64,000 bases of DNA from Burkholderia sp. 8Y (lineage in GTDB: Bacteria; Pseudomonadota; Gammaproteobacteria; Burkholderiales; Burkholderiaceae). Positions 8,453-18,298 of the stretch are shown piece by piece. Under the pieces are notes generated by a model that had not been told where the DNA came from, did not search any database, and worked only from the letters and a program-made list of their open reading frames with translations. Numbering within the stretch: the first letter of the stretch is position 1; each line of letters starts with the position of its first letter. A program made the position numbers and the translations under genes. The stretch covers positions 498,580 through 562,579 of the forward strand of contig NZ_LR733520.1 in NCBI RefSeq assembly GCF_902506145.1, written 5' to 3'.

Positions 8453-9229
8453 ATGACGGACGAAATGCACATGGGTAAGGTCTATTTGATCGGAGCGGGG
8501 CCGGGCGCGGCGGATCTCATCACCGTGCGCGGCATGCGCCTTCTCGAACAAGCGGATGTCGTGCTCCACGATGCGCTGATCGAGCCGGCGATGTTCGACT
8601 ACGCGCCGAACGCGAAGCGAATCGCGGTCGGCAAGCGGTGCGGACAGCGTTCGACCGCCCAGCATTTCATCAACAAGCAGATCGTCGATGCGGCGCGCGA
8701 GCATGGCGTGGTCGTCCGTCTGAAGGGCGGCGATCCGATGCTTTTCGGCCGCGCCGACGAGGAAATGCGCGCGCTGGAAGCAGCGGGCATCGAGTACGAA
8801 GTGGTGCCGGGCATCACGGCCGCGCTGGCGAGCGCCGCGACGCTGCGGCGTTCGCTCACCTTGCGCGGCGTATCGCGCAGTGTCGCGCTCGCGACGCACA
8901 GCCGCGCCGCCGACAGCGAAGACATCCGCGAGCAGGCGAAGGCGGATTCGCTCGTCTTCTACATGGGCCGCGACAGTGCGGCGGATATCGCCCAGCAGTT
9001 GATTGACGCCGGGCGGCCGGGTTCGACGCCGGTCGCGATTGTCGAGGCGTGCAGCACGCCGCGCGAACGCACGCTGACGCTGACGCTCGCGCGCATGGCG
9101 CTCGGCGAGGCGCAGGCGTGGCTGGACCCGTCGCAGCCGAGTCTGCTGATGATCGGCGAGGCGTTCAAGGAGAGGGCGTCGGCGGGAAAGCCGAAGGCGC
9201 ATCTTAAGGGGATGCGGGCGGCGGCGTGA
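8453..9229 (+). CDS. cobA: Uroporphyrinogen-III C-methyltransferase (SUMT)
   Basis: 258 residues. It has the tetrapyrrole methylase features GAGPGAADLITVRG near the N-terminus, RLKGGDPMLFGR, and VVPGITAALASAA. SUMT uses two SAM to turn uroporphyrinogen III into precorrin-2, the branch point to siroheme and cobalamin. Being last in the cys operon, it most likely supplies siroheme for CysI. It is the single-domain form, without the CysG dehydrogenase/ferrochelatase half. The first Met (8453) and Met6 (8468) are both possible starts. Confidence 0.93.
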   Translation: MTDEMHMGKVYLIGAGPGAADLITVRGMRLLEQADVVLHDALIEPAMFDYAPNAKRIAVGKRCGQRSTAQHFINKQIVDAAREHGVVVRLKGGDPMLFGRADEEMRALEAAGIEYEVVPGITAALASAATLRRSLTLRGVSRSVALATHSRAADSEDIREQAKADSLVFYMGRDSAADIAQQLIDAGRPGSTPVAIVEACSTPRERTLTLTLARMALGEAQAWLDPSQPSLLMIGEAFKERASAGKPKAHLKGMRAAA

Positions 9230-9250
9230 TTCTCAGGCTGGCGAAAAACG

Positions 9251-9281
9251 AAAAGCGCATCAGAGACGGTGCGCTTTTTTT
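9251..9281 (+). terminator. Rho-independent terminator of the cys operon
   Basis: AAAAGCGCA (9251-9259) pairs with TGCGCTTTT (9270-9278) around a 10-base loop, followed by more T residues. It lies between the convergent SUMT and chelatase genes and may serve both strands. Confidence 0.85.
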
Positions 9282-9290
9282 ATGTCCGCT

Positions 9291-9662
9291 TTACGCGCCC
9301 GTTTGCCGCACGCAGTACGCCGCCACCGCATCGAGCACCGCATCATCCTCGCCGACCGCCGTCGCGCACTGAATGGCCACGCCCGGATGCGCCGCGCGGC
9401 ACTGCGTCACGACTTCCGGCAGATCCCGCCGCACATGTCCGCCTTGCCCGAAAAACACCGGAACGACGGTGATCGTGTCGCAGCCGTCGGCGACTTGCGT
9501 CGCGACGGCCGTGGGCAAGTCCGGCGTCATCAATTCGAGGAAAGCCAGCGACACCGGATCGCCCCGCAATGCGCGCAGCTTTGCGGCGAGGCGTTCGAAC
9601 GGCTCGGCCCAGCGCGGATCGCGTGCGCCATGTCCGAACAGAATGATGCCGTGCGTGTTCAT
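9291..9662 (-). CDS. Short CbiX/SirB-type sirohydrochlorin chelatase
   Basis: 123 residues starting at ATG 9662 after GAGGAGAG. The longer open frame upstream has no support. This is the small, single-domain CbiX form. Metal-binding/catalytic histidines are visible in ILFGHGARD and GQGGHVRRD. The family inserts Fe2+ (SirB) or Co2+ (CbiX) into sirohydrochlorin. Sitting convergent with SUMT and the cys operon, ferrochelation for siroheme is the likelier job; a cobalt role is possible given the B12 locus 11 kb away. The precorrin-2 dehydrogenase between SUMT and this enzyme is not in the window. Confidence 0.86.
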   Translation of the reverse strand: MNTHGIILFGHGARDPRWAEPFERLAAKLRALRGDPVSLAFLELMTPDLPTAVATQVADGCDTITVVPVFFGQGGHVRRDLPEVVTQCRAAHPGVAIQCATAVGEDDAVLDAVAAYCVRQTGA

Positions 9663-9688
9663 CGCGTTTCTCTCCTCGTAAGCGGCCG

Positions 9689-10837
9689 TCAGTGCCGCTC
9701 GACCCACTTGAGACCCAGCAAGCCGATTGCCAGGTAAGCCAGCGCCGGCGCCGCCGCCGTGATCGGCGCGGGCCACGTGTTCAAGGTGCCGATATGCGAG
9801 AACAGCGTATTGACCAACTGAAAGCTCATGCCGATCATGATCCCGCCGAACACCTTCACGCCCACGACGCCCGCCCGCGTGTGCAGATACGCGAACGGCA
9901 GCGACAGCACCAGCATCACGAACACCGCGAACGGATACAGAATCTTGCGCCAGAACGCGATCTGATACCGCTGCGTATCCTGATGATTCTCGGTCAAGTG
10001 CTGGATATAGCGGAACAAATTGAACATGGACATGCGATCGGGCGACACCAGCAGCACCGAAAGAATCTGCGGCGTCAATTCCGAACGCAACGAGAACTGC
10101 GGCAGCGCCGTTTCTTTCCCGCGATACACCGGGTTCAGCGCGTCGCCGGCATTCGCGGTCTGCGGCTGCGCATCCACGAGCTGCGTTTCGGTCACGCCCG
10201 TGAGCTTCCAGTGGCCGGGCGGCGCGTACACGCCGCTTTTCGCGATGCGTACGTTCGAGAGCCGGAACTTCGAATCGAACTCGTAGATTCGCACGTTGGC
10301 GATGGTCGTATCCGGATTCAGCGTGCCGACATTCACGAAGCGCGTAACCTGCTCGCCGTTTTCCTTGGCGGTGAGCGTGTCCTTCACCCAGACGCCCGAC
10401 TCGAAGTTCGACGACACCGACGAGCCCAGCGCCTCCAGCCGCACGCGCTCGGACAACTGGTCGGCGTACGGCCCGACCACTTCGCCGATGATGTACGTCA
10501 CGAGCACGATCGGCACGCCGATCTTCAAAAGCGAGCGCAGCGCCGCGCCGGTCGAAAGTCCGGACACGCGAAAGATGGTGAATTCCGATGCGGCGGCCAT
10601 CTGCGCGAACACGTAGATGGCGGAAATGAGCGCCGCGACCGGAATGATTTCGTAGAAGCGCGAAGGCGTCTGCAAGGCCACGCGCAACACCGCGAGCGTG
10701 AACTTGTAGTTGCCGTGTCCGACCGTGTTCAGTTCGTTGATCAGATCGAAGAAGAAGAACAGGCCGGAAAACGCGAACAGAATGAAGATGAAGGCGAGAT
10801 AAATCTGGCGCGCGAAGTAACGTTCGTAGATGCGCAT
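9689..10837 (-). CDS. lptG: LPS export ABC transporter permease LptG
   Basis: 382 residues of the YjgP/YjgQ family. There are transmembrane helices near the N-terminus (about 15-115), a large periplasmic beta-jellyroll, then C-terminal helices (about 270-375). Start ATG 10837 gives the family N-terminus MRIYERYFARQIYL; an upstream Met in the open frame has a polar, unrelated tail. LptG pairs with LptF and the ATPase LptB to extract lipopolysaccharide from the inner membrane. It begins 4 bp after the lptF stop, so the two are coupled. Confidence 0.95.
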   Translation of the reverse strand: MRIYERYFARQIYLAFIFILFAFSGLFFFFDLINELNTVGHGNYKFTLAVLRVALQTPSRFYEIIPVAALISAIYVFAQMAAASEFTIFRVSGLSTGAALRSLLKIGVPIVLVTYIIGEVVGPYADQLSERVRLEALGSSVSSNFESGVWVKDTLTAKENGEQVTRFVNVGTLNPDTTIANVRIYEFDSKFRLSNVRIAKSGVYAPPGHWKLTGVTETQLVDAQPQTANAGDALNPVYRGKETALPQFSLRSELTPQILSVLLVSPDRMSMFNLFRYIQHLTENHQDTQRYQIAFWRKILYPFAVFVMLVLSLPFAYLHTRAGVVGVKVFGGIMIGMSFQLVNTLFSHIGTLNTWPAPITAAAPALAYLAIGLLGLKWVERH

Positions 10838-10841
10838 GGGC

Positions 10842-11939
10842 TCAGGCTCCCTTCGAGCGCGTGAAGCTCGCTCGCGTGAAGAGCGGCCGGTTGCGCACGC
10901 GCAGCCAGAAGATGAACGCGACGAGCGCGAGCACCAGCACATGCAGTCCGACAACGCCGACGCCGAACGAGAGCTTGCCCTGTTCGATCCACGACTGCAC
11001 TACGTTCAGCAGGTTCGAATACGTGAGATAGATCAGCACCGCCATGACGAGATTGATGGTCCGGCTGCGGCGCGGGTTCTGATAGGACAGCGGAATGGCG
11101 AGCAGCATCAGGTTGATGGCGATGAGCGGCAAGCCGAGGCGCCAGGCGAATTCCGCGAGGTTCTCTTTCGTCGGATGGGCAAGCAGATCAGGCGTGGCAA
11201 TGCCGGTCGTGGTCGGCGTGTTGACCACCTGATGATTCATGATTTTCACGCCGTACCGCGCGAACTCCATGATGCGAAAGTTCGGCTGGCCGGGCGTGCC
11301 GTCGTAGCGCCGCCCGTCTTCCAGCACGATGAAGCGGTCGCCGTCGGCGTGTGTCTCAGTGTGGCCGTTCTTCGACACGATCACGTTGACCTTGCCGCCT
11401 TCGGTGCTCGTCACGAACACGTTCTCCACGTGCCCTTGATCCGGCGACATCTTCTCGATGAAGAACACGCGATGGCTCGACGGCGATTCGCGGAACTGAC
11501 CCGGCGCGAGCAGCGACACTTCATCGCGCTGCTGGAACCGCGCCTTGATGAGCTTGCTCTGCTGATTCGACCACGGCCAGCCGATAAAGGCGAAGAAGAT
11601 GATGAGAATGATGATCGGCGTGGAAAACACGGCAATCGGCTTGATGAGCTGCGTCTGGCTCACGCCCGAGGCGAGCCAGACCACCATCTCCGAGTCGCGA
11701 TACCAGCGCGTGAGCACGAAGAGAATGGAGACGAAGAGCGTCACGATCAGCATGACGGCGAGATAGCCGATGACGGTGAGCCCGATCAGCACCACGACAT
11801 CGCGCGGGTCGACCTGACCTTGCGCCGCGAAGCCGACGATGCGGATCATCATCGTCGTGAGCATGATCGTGAGCAGCACCATGAATACGGCGCCGGCCGT
11901 ATACGCGAGTTCGCGCTGCAGGGAGCGTTCGAAGATCAT
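10842..11939 (-). CDS. lptF: LPS export ABC transporter permease LptF
   Basis: 365 residues of the YjgP/YjgQ family, beginning MIFERSLQRELAYTAGAVF, the usual LptF opening. Transmembrane helices flank a central periplasmic domain that contains HRVFFIEKMSPDQGHVENVF. It is the partner of LptG in the LptB2FG complex. It is the first gene of the lptF-lptG pair and divergent from pepA, a conserved arrangement in betaproteobacteria and gammaproteobacteria. Confidence 0.95.
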   Translation of the reverse strand: MIFERSLQRELAYTAGAVFMVLLTIMLTTMMIRIVGFAAQGQVDPRDVVVLIGLTVIGYLAVMLIVTLFVSILFVLTRWYRDSEMVVWLASGVSQTQLIKPIAVFSTPIIILIIFFAFIGWPWSNQQSKLIKARFQQRDEVSLLAPGQFRESPSSHRVFFIEKMSPDQGHVENVFVTSTEGGKVNVIVSKNGHTETHADGDRFIVLEDGRRYDGTPGQPNFRIMEFARYGVKIMNHQVVNTPTTTGIATPDLLAHPTKENLAEFAWRLGLPLIAINLMLLAIPLSYQNPRRSRTINLVMAVLIYLTYSNLLNVVQSWIEQGKLSFGVGVVGLHVLVLALVAFIFWLRVRNRPLFTRASFTRSKGA

Positions 11940-12044
11940 TGATTTCTGCTTGAGGCCGGCGGCGATGCGGCTACGCGTTGACTGACCCGGGGACTGCAGC
12001 TTCGTTCCCCGGCGCCGCGAGCCTGTGACCGCCGCGGTAAAAAT

Positions 12045-12058
12045 AGCGGATAATTGCG
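12045..12058 (+). promoter_or_regulatory. Candidate -10 region for pepA
   Basis: The 160-bp gap between lptF and pepA contains GATAAT at 12049-12054, about 46 bp before the pepA start, the best sigma-70 -10 match in the gap. No convincing -35 box was found at the right distance. Confidence 0.3.
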
Positions 12059-12099
12059 GCTTTCATCCTTCAGCCTGGATTTTACCGAGGATAAGCGCG

Positions 12100-13641
12100 A
12101 TGGACTTTAGCATAAAAGCCTGTGATTGGAGCAAAGGCGAGGCAAATGGTTTCCTGACGGGGAAGGCCGATGTTGTAGTGCTCGGCGTGTTCGAAGCACA
12201 GACGCTCACGGGCGCGGCGCGCGCGATGGATCTTGCGACGAAGGGCCTGATTTCGCGCATGGTCAAGGCGGGCGACATGAGCGGCCGCGCGGGCACCACG
12301 CTGATGGTGCCGGAAGTCACGGGCATCGGAGCCGCGCGCGTGCTGCTCGTCGGACTCGGGAAGCAAGACGCCTTCAATCAGAAAGCTTATGGCGAAGCCG
12401 TGCGCGCGGCGTGGCGCGTGATTCTCGGCACGAAGATCGCGCAGGTCACGTTCACGCTCGCGCAACTGCCCATTCAGGAGCGCAGCGGCGACTGGGCGGT
12501 GCGCGCCGGCATTCTCGCGCTGCGTGAGCTCACCTACAAGTTCACGCAGATGAAGAGCAAGCCGGACAACGGCGCGCGCTCGCTGAAGAAGATCGTGTTC
12601 AGCATCGACCCGGCGGACGAAAAGGCCGCGCGCACCGCGATCAAGCAGAGCATTGCGATTGCGAACGGCATGGACCTGACGCGCGACCTCGGCAACCTGC
12701 CGCCGAATGTCTGCACGCCGACCTATCTCGGCCAGACCGCGAAGAAGCTCGGCCGCGACTGGAAGCTGAAAGTGGACGTGCTCGGCATGAAGCAGATCGA
12801 GGCGCTCAACATGGGCTCGTTCCTTTCCGTGGCGAAGGGTTCGGTGCAGCCGCCGCAGTTCATCGTCATGCAGTATCAGGGCGCGGGTGCGAGCGTCGCC
12901 GAGTCGGGCAAGGCGAAGAACAAGAACGCGCCGGTCGTGCTCGTGGGCAAGGGCATCACGTTCGATTCGGGCGGCATCTCCATCAAGCCCGGCGAGGCGA
13001 TGGACGAGATGAAGTACGACATGTGCGGCGCGGGGTCGGTGTTCGGCACCATGCGCGCCATCGCGGAAATGGGATTGAAGCTGAACGTCGTCGGTATCGT
13101 GCCGACCTGCGAGAACATGCCGGCGGGCAACGCGCTCAAGCCGGGCGATATCGTGACCGCGATGAACGGCACGACCATCGAAGTGCTGAACACGGACGCC
13201 GAAGGCCGCCTGATCCTGTGCGATGCGCTCACCTACGCTGAACGCTTCAAGCCCGCCGCGGTGATCGACATCGCCACGCTGACGGGCGCGTGCATCATCG
13301 CGCTCGGTCATCACAACACGGGTCTCTTCTCGAAGGACGACGCGCTCGCGGGCGAACTGCTCGACGCATCGCGCGAGGCGGTCGATCCGGCGTGGCGTCT
13401 GCCGCTCGACGAGGAGTATCAGGATCAGCTCAAGTCGAATTTCGCGGATGTCGCGAACATCGGCGGGCGTCCGGCCGGCAGCGTGACGGCGGCGTGCTTC
13501 CTGTCGCGCTTTGCGCAGAACTATCCGTGGGCGCATCTGGATATCGCCGGGACCGCGTGGAAGAGCGGGGCGGCGAAGGGCGCGACGGGACGTCCGGTGC
13601 CGCTGCTCTCGCAGTTCCTGATCGACCGCGCGGGGCAATGA
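12100..13641 (+). CDS. pepA: Leucyl aminopeptidase (M17 family)
   Basis: 513 residues from ATG 12100, which follows CCGAGGATAAG; 25 extra codons upstream lack family resemblance. The N-terminal macro-like domain is followed by the catalytic domain with [16 protein letters not shown] (metal ligands Lys/Asp) and NTDAEGRL (Asp/Glu ligands, catalytic Arg), the M17 signature. It is a cytoplasmic hexamer with two metals per site that removes N-terminal residues; in E. coli it also binds DNA in Xer recombination and carAB control, which cannot be judged here. It is followed after 7 bp by holC, a conserved pairing. Confidence 0.96.
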   Translation: MDFSIKACDWSKGEANGFLTGKADVVVLGVFEAQTLTGAARAMDLATKGLISRMVKAGDMSGRAGTTLMVPEVTGIGAARVLLVGLGKQDAFNQKAYGEAVRAAWRVILGTKIAQVTFTLAQLPIQERSGDWAVRAGILALRELTYKFTQMKSKPDNGARSLKKIVFSIDPADEKAARTAIKQSIAIANGMDLTRDLGNLPPNVCTPTYLGQTAKKLGRDWKLKVDVLGMKQIEALNMGSFLSVAKGSVQPPQFIVMQYQGAGASVAESGKAKNKNAPVVLVGKGITFDSGGISIKPGEAMDEMKYDMCGAGSVFGTMRAIAEMGLKLNVVGIVPTCENMPAGNALKPGDIVTAMNGTTIEVLNTDAEGRLILCDALTYAERFKPAAVIDIATLTGACIIALGHHNTGLFSKDDALAGELLDASREAVDPAWRLPLDEEYQDQLKSNFADVANIGGRPAGSVTAACFLSRFAQNYPWAHLDIAGTAWKSGAAKGATGRPVPLLSQFLIDRAGQ

Positions 13642-13648
13642 GCGCGAT

Positions 13649-14065
13649 ATGACGCGCATCGACTTTCATACGAACGTCGGCGATCCGCTCGCCTACGCCT
13701 GCCGCCTCGCGCGCAAGGCGTATGCGAGCGGGCGTTCGCTCGTCGTGCTTGCGCAAGCCGAGCGCCTCGCCGCGTTCGACGAACAGTTGTGGACCTTCGC
13801 ACCGCTCGAGTTCGTGCCGCACTGCATGGCGAAGAGCGCGCTCGCGCACGAAACGCCGGTCGTGCTCGCCTCCGATCTCGACGACGTGCCGCATCATCAG
13901 GTGCTCGTGAATCTGGGCGCGCCGGTGCCCGCGCAATTCGCGCGCTTCGAGCGTCTGGTGGAAATCATCGGCGACGATGCCGAGGAACTCGCCGCCGGGC
14001 GCGAGCGTTTTCGCTTCTATCGCGATCGCGGCTACGCCATCGAAACGCACAAGCAAGGCGGTTGA
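13649..14065 (+). CDS. holC: DNA polymerase III chi subunit
   Basis: 138 residues with the chi family N-terminus (TRIDFHTNVGDPLAYACRLA) and the conserved AHETPVVLAS and HHQVLVNLG segments. Chi links the clamp loader, through psi, to single-stranded-DNA-binding protein at the replication fork. It lies 7 bp after pepA, the widespread pepA-holC arrangement. The length is normal for the family. Confidence 0.94.
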   Translation: MTRIDFHTNVGDPLAYACRLARKAYASGRSLVVLAQAERLAAFDEQLWTFAPLEFVPHCMAKSALAHETPVVLASDLDDVPHHQVLVNLGAPVPAQFARFERLVEIIGDDAEELAAGRERFRFYRDRGYAIETHKQGG

Positions 14066-14105
14066 CCGAACAGTGCGTGTCCGCACGGCGCGTTAGCATC
14101 GGCGC

Positions 14106-14486
14106 ATGGAGACCACTGACAGACAACCCGACATCATGACTGACAACACGCACACGCCCGAATCCTTCGATTCGTCCATTCCCGTTCTCACCGATGTCGT
14201 CGTGCCCGGCAAGCCGGAGTTCGCGCGCGTCGCGGGCGTCAACGACGCGGCGGCCGCCTACGAAGCGCAGCTCGTCGGCGAACGGCTGCAGGGCCGTGTC
14301 ACGCAATTCCTGAGCGGCGATGCGCGCGCGATCATCGAGGCGCGCTGTCAGGACGTGCTGCGCGAGCACTCGGCGAAAATGGTGCAGGACATCACGCGCG
14401 AAGTGTCGCTGGCGCTGGAAAGCCACATGCGCGAGTGGGTCGCCGTGGCGGTCGAGGAAGAGTTGAAGCGGCAGCGCGGGGGTTAA
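14106..14486 (+). CDS. DUF2486-like small acidic protein
   Basis: 126 residues from ATG 14106. ATG 14136 is an equally likely start (116 residues) because the conserved part begins soon after it with SSIPVLTDVVVPG. The N-terminal half looks disordered; the C-terminal half (about 60-125) is helical and amphipathic, ending in charged residues. This family is known mainly from Burkholderia and relatives, downstream of pepA-holC, and has no assigned function. I place it by gene position and by the IPVLTDVV motif, not by a search. Confidence 0.7.
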   Translation: METTDRQPDIMTDNTHTPESFDSSIPVLTDVVVPGKPEFARVAGVNDAAAAYEAQLVGERLQGRVTQFLSGDARAIIEARCQDVLREHSAKMVQDITREVSLALESHMREWVAVAVEEELKRQRGG

Positions 14487-14510
14487 GCCGCACGTCGGCG
14501 TTCACGAAGA

Positions 14511-14536
14511 AAGGGGCGCATCGAGCGCCCCTTTTG
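14511..14536 (+). terminator. Terminator between the pepA cluster and ilvD
   Basis: GGGGCGC (14513-14519) pairs with GCGCCCC (14525-14531) around a 5-base loop, followed by TTTT and GGTTTT. The upstream AAGAAA lets it work for the convergent ilvD transcript as well. Confidence 0.85.
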
Positions 14537-14565
14537 GTTTTATCGCAGCAAACCGTCTACCGTCT

Positions 14566-16239
14566 TCAGCCCGTCACAGCCCCGCGATTGGCCGGCAGCG
14601 CGAGCGCCGCGAACTTCGCCAGCACGCCGCGCGTGTACTTCGGCGCGGGCTTCTTCCATGCGGCGCGGCGGCGCGCGATCTCGGCGTCGTCCACGTTCAG
14701 TTGCAGCAGCAGCTTGTGCGCGTCGATGGTGATGGAATCGCCTTCCTGCACGAGCGCAATCGTGCCGCCCGCGAACGCTTCCGGCGCGACGTGGCCGACC
14801 ACCATGCCCCACGTGCCGCCCGAGAAGCGCCCGTCGGTGATGAGGCCGACCGATTCGCCCAGCCCCTTGCCGATGATCGCCGAAGTCGGCGCCAGCATCT
14901 CCGGCATGCCCGGGCCGCCTTGCGGGCCGAGATAGCGCAGCACGACGACATCGCCCGCCTTGATCTTGTCGGCGAGAATCGCTTCCATTGCGGTTTGCTC
15001 GTCGTCGAACACGCGCGCCGGGCCGGTGATGACCGGGTTCTTGAGGCCAGTGATCTTCGCCACCGCGCCGTCTTCCGCGAGATTGCCGCGCAGAATCGCG
15101 AGGTGGCCTTCCTTGTAGAGCGCCTGCTCGATCGGGTAGATGACCTTTTGATCGGCACGCGGCTTACTCGGCACGTCCTTCAGCTCTTCGGCGAGCGTGC
15201 GGCCGGTGATCGTGATGCAGTCGCCGTGCAGGAGACCCGCGTCGAGCAGAATCTTCATCACTTGCGGGATGCCGCCGGCCTTGTGCAGATCCGTCGCGAC
15301 ATACTGGCCGGAAGGCTTCAGGTCGCAGATGACCGGCACTTTCTTGCGCATGCGCTCGAAGTCGTCGATGCTCCATTCCACTTCCGCCGCATGCGCGATG
15401 GCGAGATAGTGCAGCACGGCGTTGGTCGAGCCGCCCGTCGCCATGATCAGCGCGACCGCGTTTTCAATCGACTTCTTCGTGATGATGTCGCGCGGCTTCA
15501 GATCTTTCTTGACCGCTTCGACCAGCACGCGCGCCGATTCGGCGGCGGAGACGACCTTTTCCTCGTCGGGGTTCGCCATCGTCGACGAATACATGAGCGA
15601 CATGCCGAGCGCCTCGAACGACGAGCTCATCGTGTTGGCCGTGTACATGCCGCCGCACGAGCCGGTGGACGGGCACGCGTTCTTCTCGACGCCCTTGAAG
15701 TCCTCTTCCGACATACGGCCCGCAGTGAACTCGCCGACTGCCTCGAACGACGACACGATGGTCAGGTCCTTGCCCTTCCAGTTGCCCGGACGGATGGTGC
15801 CGCCGTACACGTAGATGCCCGGCACGTTCATGCGCGCGAGGCCGATCATGCCGCCCGGCATGTTCTTGTCGCAGCCGCCGATCACGACGACGCCGTCCAT
15901 CCACTGACCCTGCACGGCCGTCTCGATACAGTCCGCGATCACTTCACGCGACACGAGCGAGTACTTCATGCCTTCCGTGCCCATCGACATGCCGTCGGAA
16001 ATCGTCGGCGTGCCGAAGATCTGCGGATTCGCGTCGGACTTTCTGATGGCTTCGATGGCCGCGTCGGCAAGGCGCTGCAGGCCCGCGTTGCACGGCGTGA
16101 TGGTGGAGTGGCCATTCGCGACGCCGATCATCGGCTTGTCGAAATCCTCCTCCTTGTAGCCGAGGGCGTAATACATCGAACGGTTGGGCGAGCGCGCGAC
16201 GCCCTGCGTAATGTTTTTCGAGCGGCGATTGAAGGCCAT
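14566..16239 (-). CDS. ilvD: Dihydroxy-acid dehydratase
   Basis: 557 residues. AAGGAG precedes ATG 16239. The family motifs [10 protein letters not shown] and [15 protein letters not shown] (iron-sulfur cysteines) and the C-terminal [19 protein letters not shown] are present. It dehydrates dihydroxy-isovalerate and dihydroxy-methylvalerate in valine, leucine and isoleucine synthesis. It is of the shorter IlvD type of about 560 residues rather than the E. coli form of about 616. It is alone on its strand, divergent from a LysR regulator across 105 bp. Confidence 0.95.
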   Translation of the reverse strand: MAFNRRSKNITQGVARSPNRSMYYALGYKEEDFDKPMIGVANGHSTITPCNAGLQRLADAAIEAIRKSDANPQIFGTPTISDGMSMGTEGMKYSLVSREVIADCIETAVQGQWMDGVVVIGGCDKNMPGGMIGLARMNVPGIYVYGGTIRPGNWKGKDLTIVSSFEAVGEFTAGRMSEEDFKGVEKNACPSTGSCGGMYTANTMSSSFEALGMSLMYSSTMANPDEEKVVSAAESARVLVEAVKKDLKPRDIITKKSIENAVALIMATGGSTNAVLHYLAIAHAAEVEWSIDDFERMRKKVPVICDLKPSGQYVATDLHKAGGIPQVMKILLDAGLLHGDCITITGRTLAEELKDVPSKPRADQKVIYPIEQALYKEGHLAILRGNLAEDGAVAKITGLKNPVITGPARVFDDEQTAMEAILADKIKAGDVVVLRYLGPQGGPGMPEMLAPTSAIIGKGLGESVGLITDGRFSGGTWGMVVGHVAPEAFAGGTIALVQEGDSITIDAHKLLLQLNVDDAEIARRRAAWKKPAPKYTRGVLAKFAALALPANRGAVTG

Positions 16240-16344
16240 GTGGGGCTCCTTGAAGATTCTTTTGTCTAGTGGCGCAAGAATGCAGCGTCGTCTTGTGCCT
16301 GTCCAATATATTATTCAGGGTCTATTAGGTCGGAGAAAGTATCG

Positions 16345-17301
16345 ATGGACGAGCGAAACGCGCCGATCGAACTGCGTCTGCTGCGCTACTTCGTGACCGT
16401 GGCCGAAGAGATGCACTTCGGCCGCGCCGCCGCGCGTTTGGCGATGACGCAGCCGCCGCTTTCCCAGGCGATTCGCGCGCTCGAAGACGCCCTCGGCGTG
16501 GCGCTTTTCGCGCGCACCAAGCGCACGGTCGAATTGACGCCGGTCGGCAAGGATCTGCTGCCGGAAGTGCGGCGCATTCTCGCCGCCGCCGACGCGCTGC
16601 GTCCGCTCGCGCAATCGCTTTCGCGCGGCGAGGCGGGCGTGCTGTCGCTCGCGTTCGTTTCCACCGCCGATTACGGCCTCTTGCCCGCGCTGCTGCGCGA
16701 TTTCGGCGCGCGTTATCCCGGCGTGCGCCTGCAACTGACCGAAGCGACGAGCGACGTGCAGATCGAAGAACTCGTCGCCGGGCGCATCGACGCGGGGCTC
16801 GTCATTCCGCCGCTGCCGCCGCGCCACGCCATGTCGCTGTCGTATCACGCGATTGCGCGCGAGCCGCTCGTCGTCGCGATGTCCGCGGATGCCGCCGAGC
16901 GGTTGCAGCAGGGCACGGCGGAATGGGCCGACACGAGCGTCGATCTGCGCGATCTCGCCGCCGCGCCGCTCGTCGTGTTTCCGAGGCGTCTCGCGCCGGG
17001 TTTGTATGACATCATTATGGGCTGCTACGGCGCGGCGGGGCTCACGCCGCGCATCGGGCAGGAGGCGATCCAGATGCAGACCATCGTGAGCCTCGTGTCC
17101 GCCGGCATGGGCGTCGCGCTCGTGCCGCAGTCGCTGCGGCATTTGCGGCGCACGGGCGTGGTGTATCGTCCGTTGCGGCCGGTCGCCGATGCGCCGGTCG
17201 TCGAAACCGGCCTCGTGTGGCGCGCGGCCGAGGTGAGCCCGGTGCTCGCCGGCTTCATCGAGATCGTGCGTGCGCGGGCCGCCGCCGTCTCTGCTTTATG
17301 A
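16345..17301 (+). CDS. LysR family transcriptional regulator divergent from ilvD
   Basis: 318 residues. The winged HTH at about 10-68 reads LRYFVTVAEEMHFGRAAARL then MTQPPLSQAIRALEDALG. The C-terminal substrate-binding domain is of the CatR/BenM-like subgroup. The divergent layout with a short gap holding AT-rich CAATATATTATTC (about 16302-16314) suggests that it may control ilvD and itself, but lgt downstream is another neighbour. The effector cannot be predicted. Confidence 0.88.
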   Translation: MDERNAPIELRLLRYFVTVAEEMHFGRAAARLAMTQPPLSQAIRALEDALGVALFARTKRTVELTPVGKDLLPEVRRILAAADALRPLAQSLSRGEAGVLSLAFVSTADYGLLPALLRDFGARYPGVRLQLTEATSDVQIEELVAGRIDAGLVIPPLPPRHAMSLSYHAIAREPLVVAMSADAAERLQQGTAEWADTSVDLRDLAAAPLVVFPRRLAPGLYDIIMGCYGAAGLTPRIGQEAIQMQTIVSLVSAGMGVALVPQSLRHLRRTGVVYRPLRPVADAPVVETGLVWRAAEVSPVLAGFIEIVRARAAAVSAL

Positions 17302-17347
17302 TTCGTGCCTGACTCCGCTCGACTCCGCTTTGCTCTAGAACTCAACG

Positions 17348-18244
17348 ATGCTCATTCACCCCAATTTCGATCCCGTCGCGATTCATCTCGGACCGCTCGC
17401 CGTGCGCTGGTACGGCCTCATGTATCTGGTCGCGTTCATTTCGGCCATCGTCATCGGCCGGTTGCGGCTGCGACTGCCGTATGTCGCCGCGCAAGGCTGG
17501 AGCGCGAAGGACATCGACGACATGCTGTTTTATGGCGTACTCGGCACGATTCTCGGCGGGCGCATCGGCTATGTGCTTTTCTACAAGGCGAGCTATTACG
17601 CCGCGCATCCGCTCGATATCTTCAAGGTGTGGGAAGGCGGCATGTCGTTTCACGGCGGCTTTCTCGGCGTGACCTTCGCGATGGTGCTGTTCGCGTATCA
17701 GCGCAGGCGCACGTGGCTGCAAGTGACGGATTTCGTCGCGCCGATGGTGCCGCTCGGGCTCGCGGCGGGGCGTCTTGGCAACTTCATCAACGGCGAATTG
17801 TGGGGCCGTGTGACCGACCCTGCCGCGCCCTGGGCGATGCTGTTCCAGAATTCGACCAACGACGACGCCATCTGGCTCGCGAAGAACCCGCAACTGGACG
17901 CGCAGTGGCATCTGACGGAAATCTTCCAGCGTTATCACATGCTGCCGCGCCATCCGTCGCAGTTGTATGAGATCGCGCTCGAAGGCATCGTGCTGTTCAT
18001 CGTGATCTGGACGTTTTCGCGCAAGCCGCGTCCGGTCGGCGCCATTTCCGCGCTCTTTCTGATCGGCTATGGACTCGCGCGCTTCACGGTGGAATTCGCG
18101 CGCGAACCGGACGACTATCTCGGCCTGCTCGCGCTCGGCCTCTCGATGGGCCAGTGGCTTTCGCTGCCGATGATCGTCGTGGGCGTCATCATGATGGTGT
18201 GGGCGTACAAGCGGCATCGTCGCGTGGCGGCGAACGCGGCTTGA
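17348..18244 (+). CDS. lgt: Prolipoprotein diacylglyceryl transferase
   Basis: 298 residues and about seven transmembrane helices. Diagnostic motifs are [11 protein letters not shown] (catalytic His region), [14 protein letters not shown] (the Lgt signature) and HPSQLYE. Lgt moves diacylglycerol from phosphatidylglycerol to the lipobox cysteine of prolipoproteins in the inner membrane; substrates in this window include the OmpA-like and SOD-like lipoproteins. It is independent of the LysR gene 46 bp upstream or weakly coupled to it. Confidence 0.96.
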   Translation: MLIHPNFDPVAIHLGPLAVRWYGLMYLVAFISAIVIGRLRLRLPYVAAQGWSAKDIDDMLFYGVLGTILGGRIGYVLFYKASYYAAHPLDIFKVWEGGMSFHGGFLGVTFAMVLFAYQRRRTWLQVTDFVAPMVPLGLAAGRLGNFINGELWGRVTDPAAPWAMLFQNSTNDDAIWLAKNPQLDAQWHLTEIFQRYHMLPRHPSQLYEIALEGIVLFIVIWTFSRKPRPVGAISALFLIGYGLARFTVEFAREPDDYLGLLALGLSMGQWLSLPMIVVGVIMMVWAYKRHRRVAANAA

Positions 18245-18250
18245 GCGCGC

Positions 18251-18298
18251 GATGGGCCGCGATTGCGGTCCCGCAAAGTCAGCGATCAGCGGCCCATC
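18251..18298. other. 10-bp perfect inverted repeat between convergent lgt and SIMPL genes
   Basis: GATGGGCCGC (18251-18260) is the exact reverse complement of GCGGCCCATC (18289-18298), with a 28-base loop. It overlaps the SIMPL stop codon. There is no T tract on either strand, so it is not a standard intrinsic terminator. It may block 3' exonucleases or slow convergent transcription. Confidence 0.5.

Noticed and set aside
7022-9202. 726-codon leftward ORF opposite cysN and SUMT
   Set aside because: Antisense to two strongly supported genes; composition is dominated by Arg, His and Asp.
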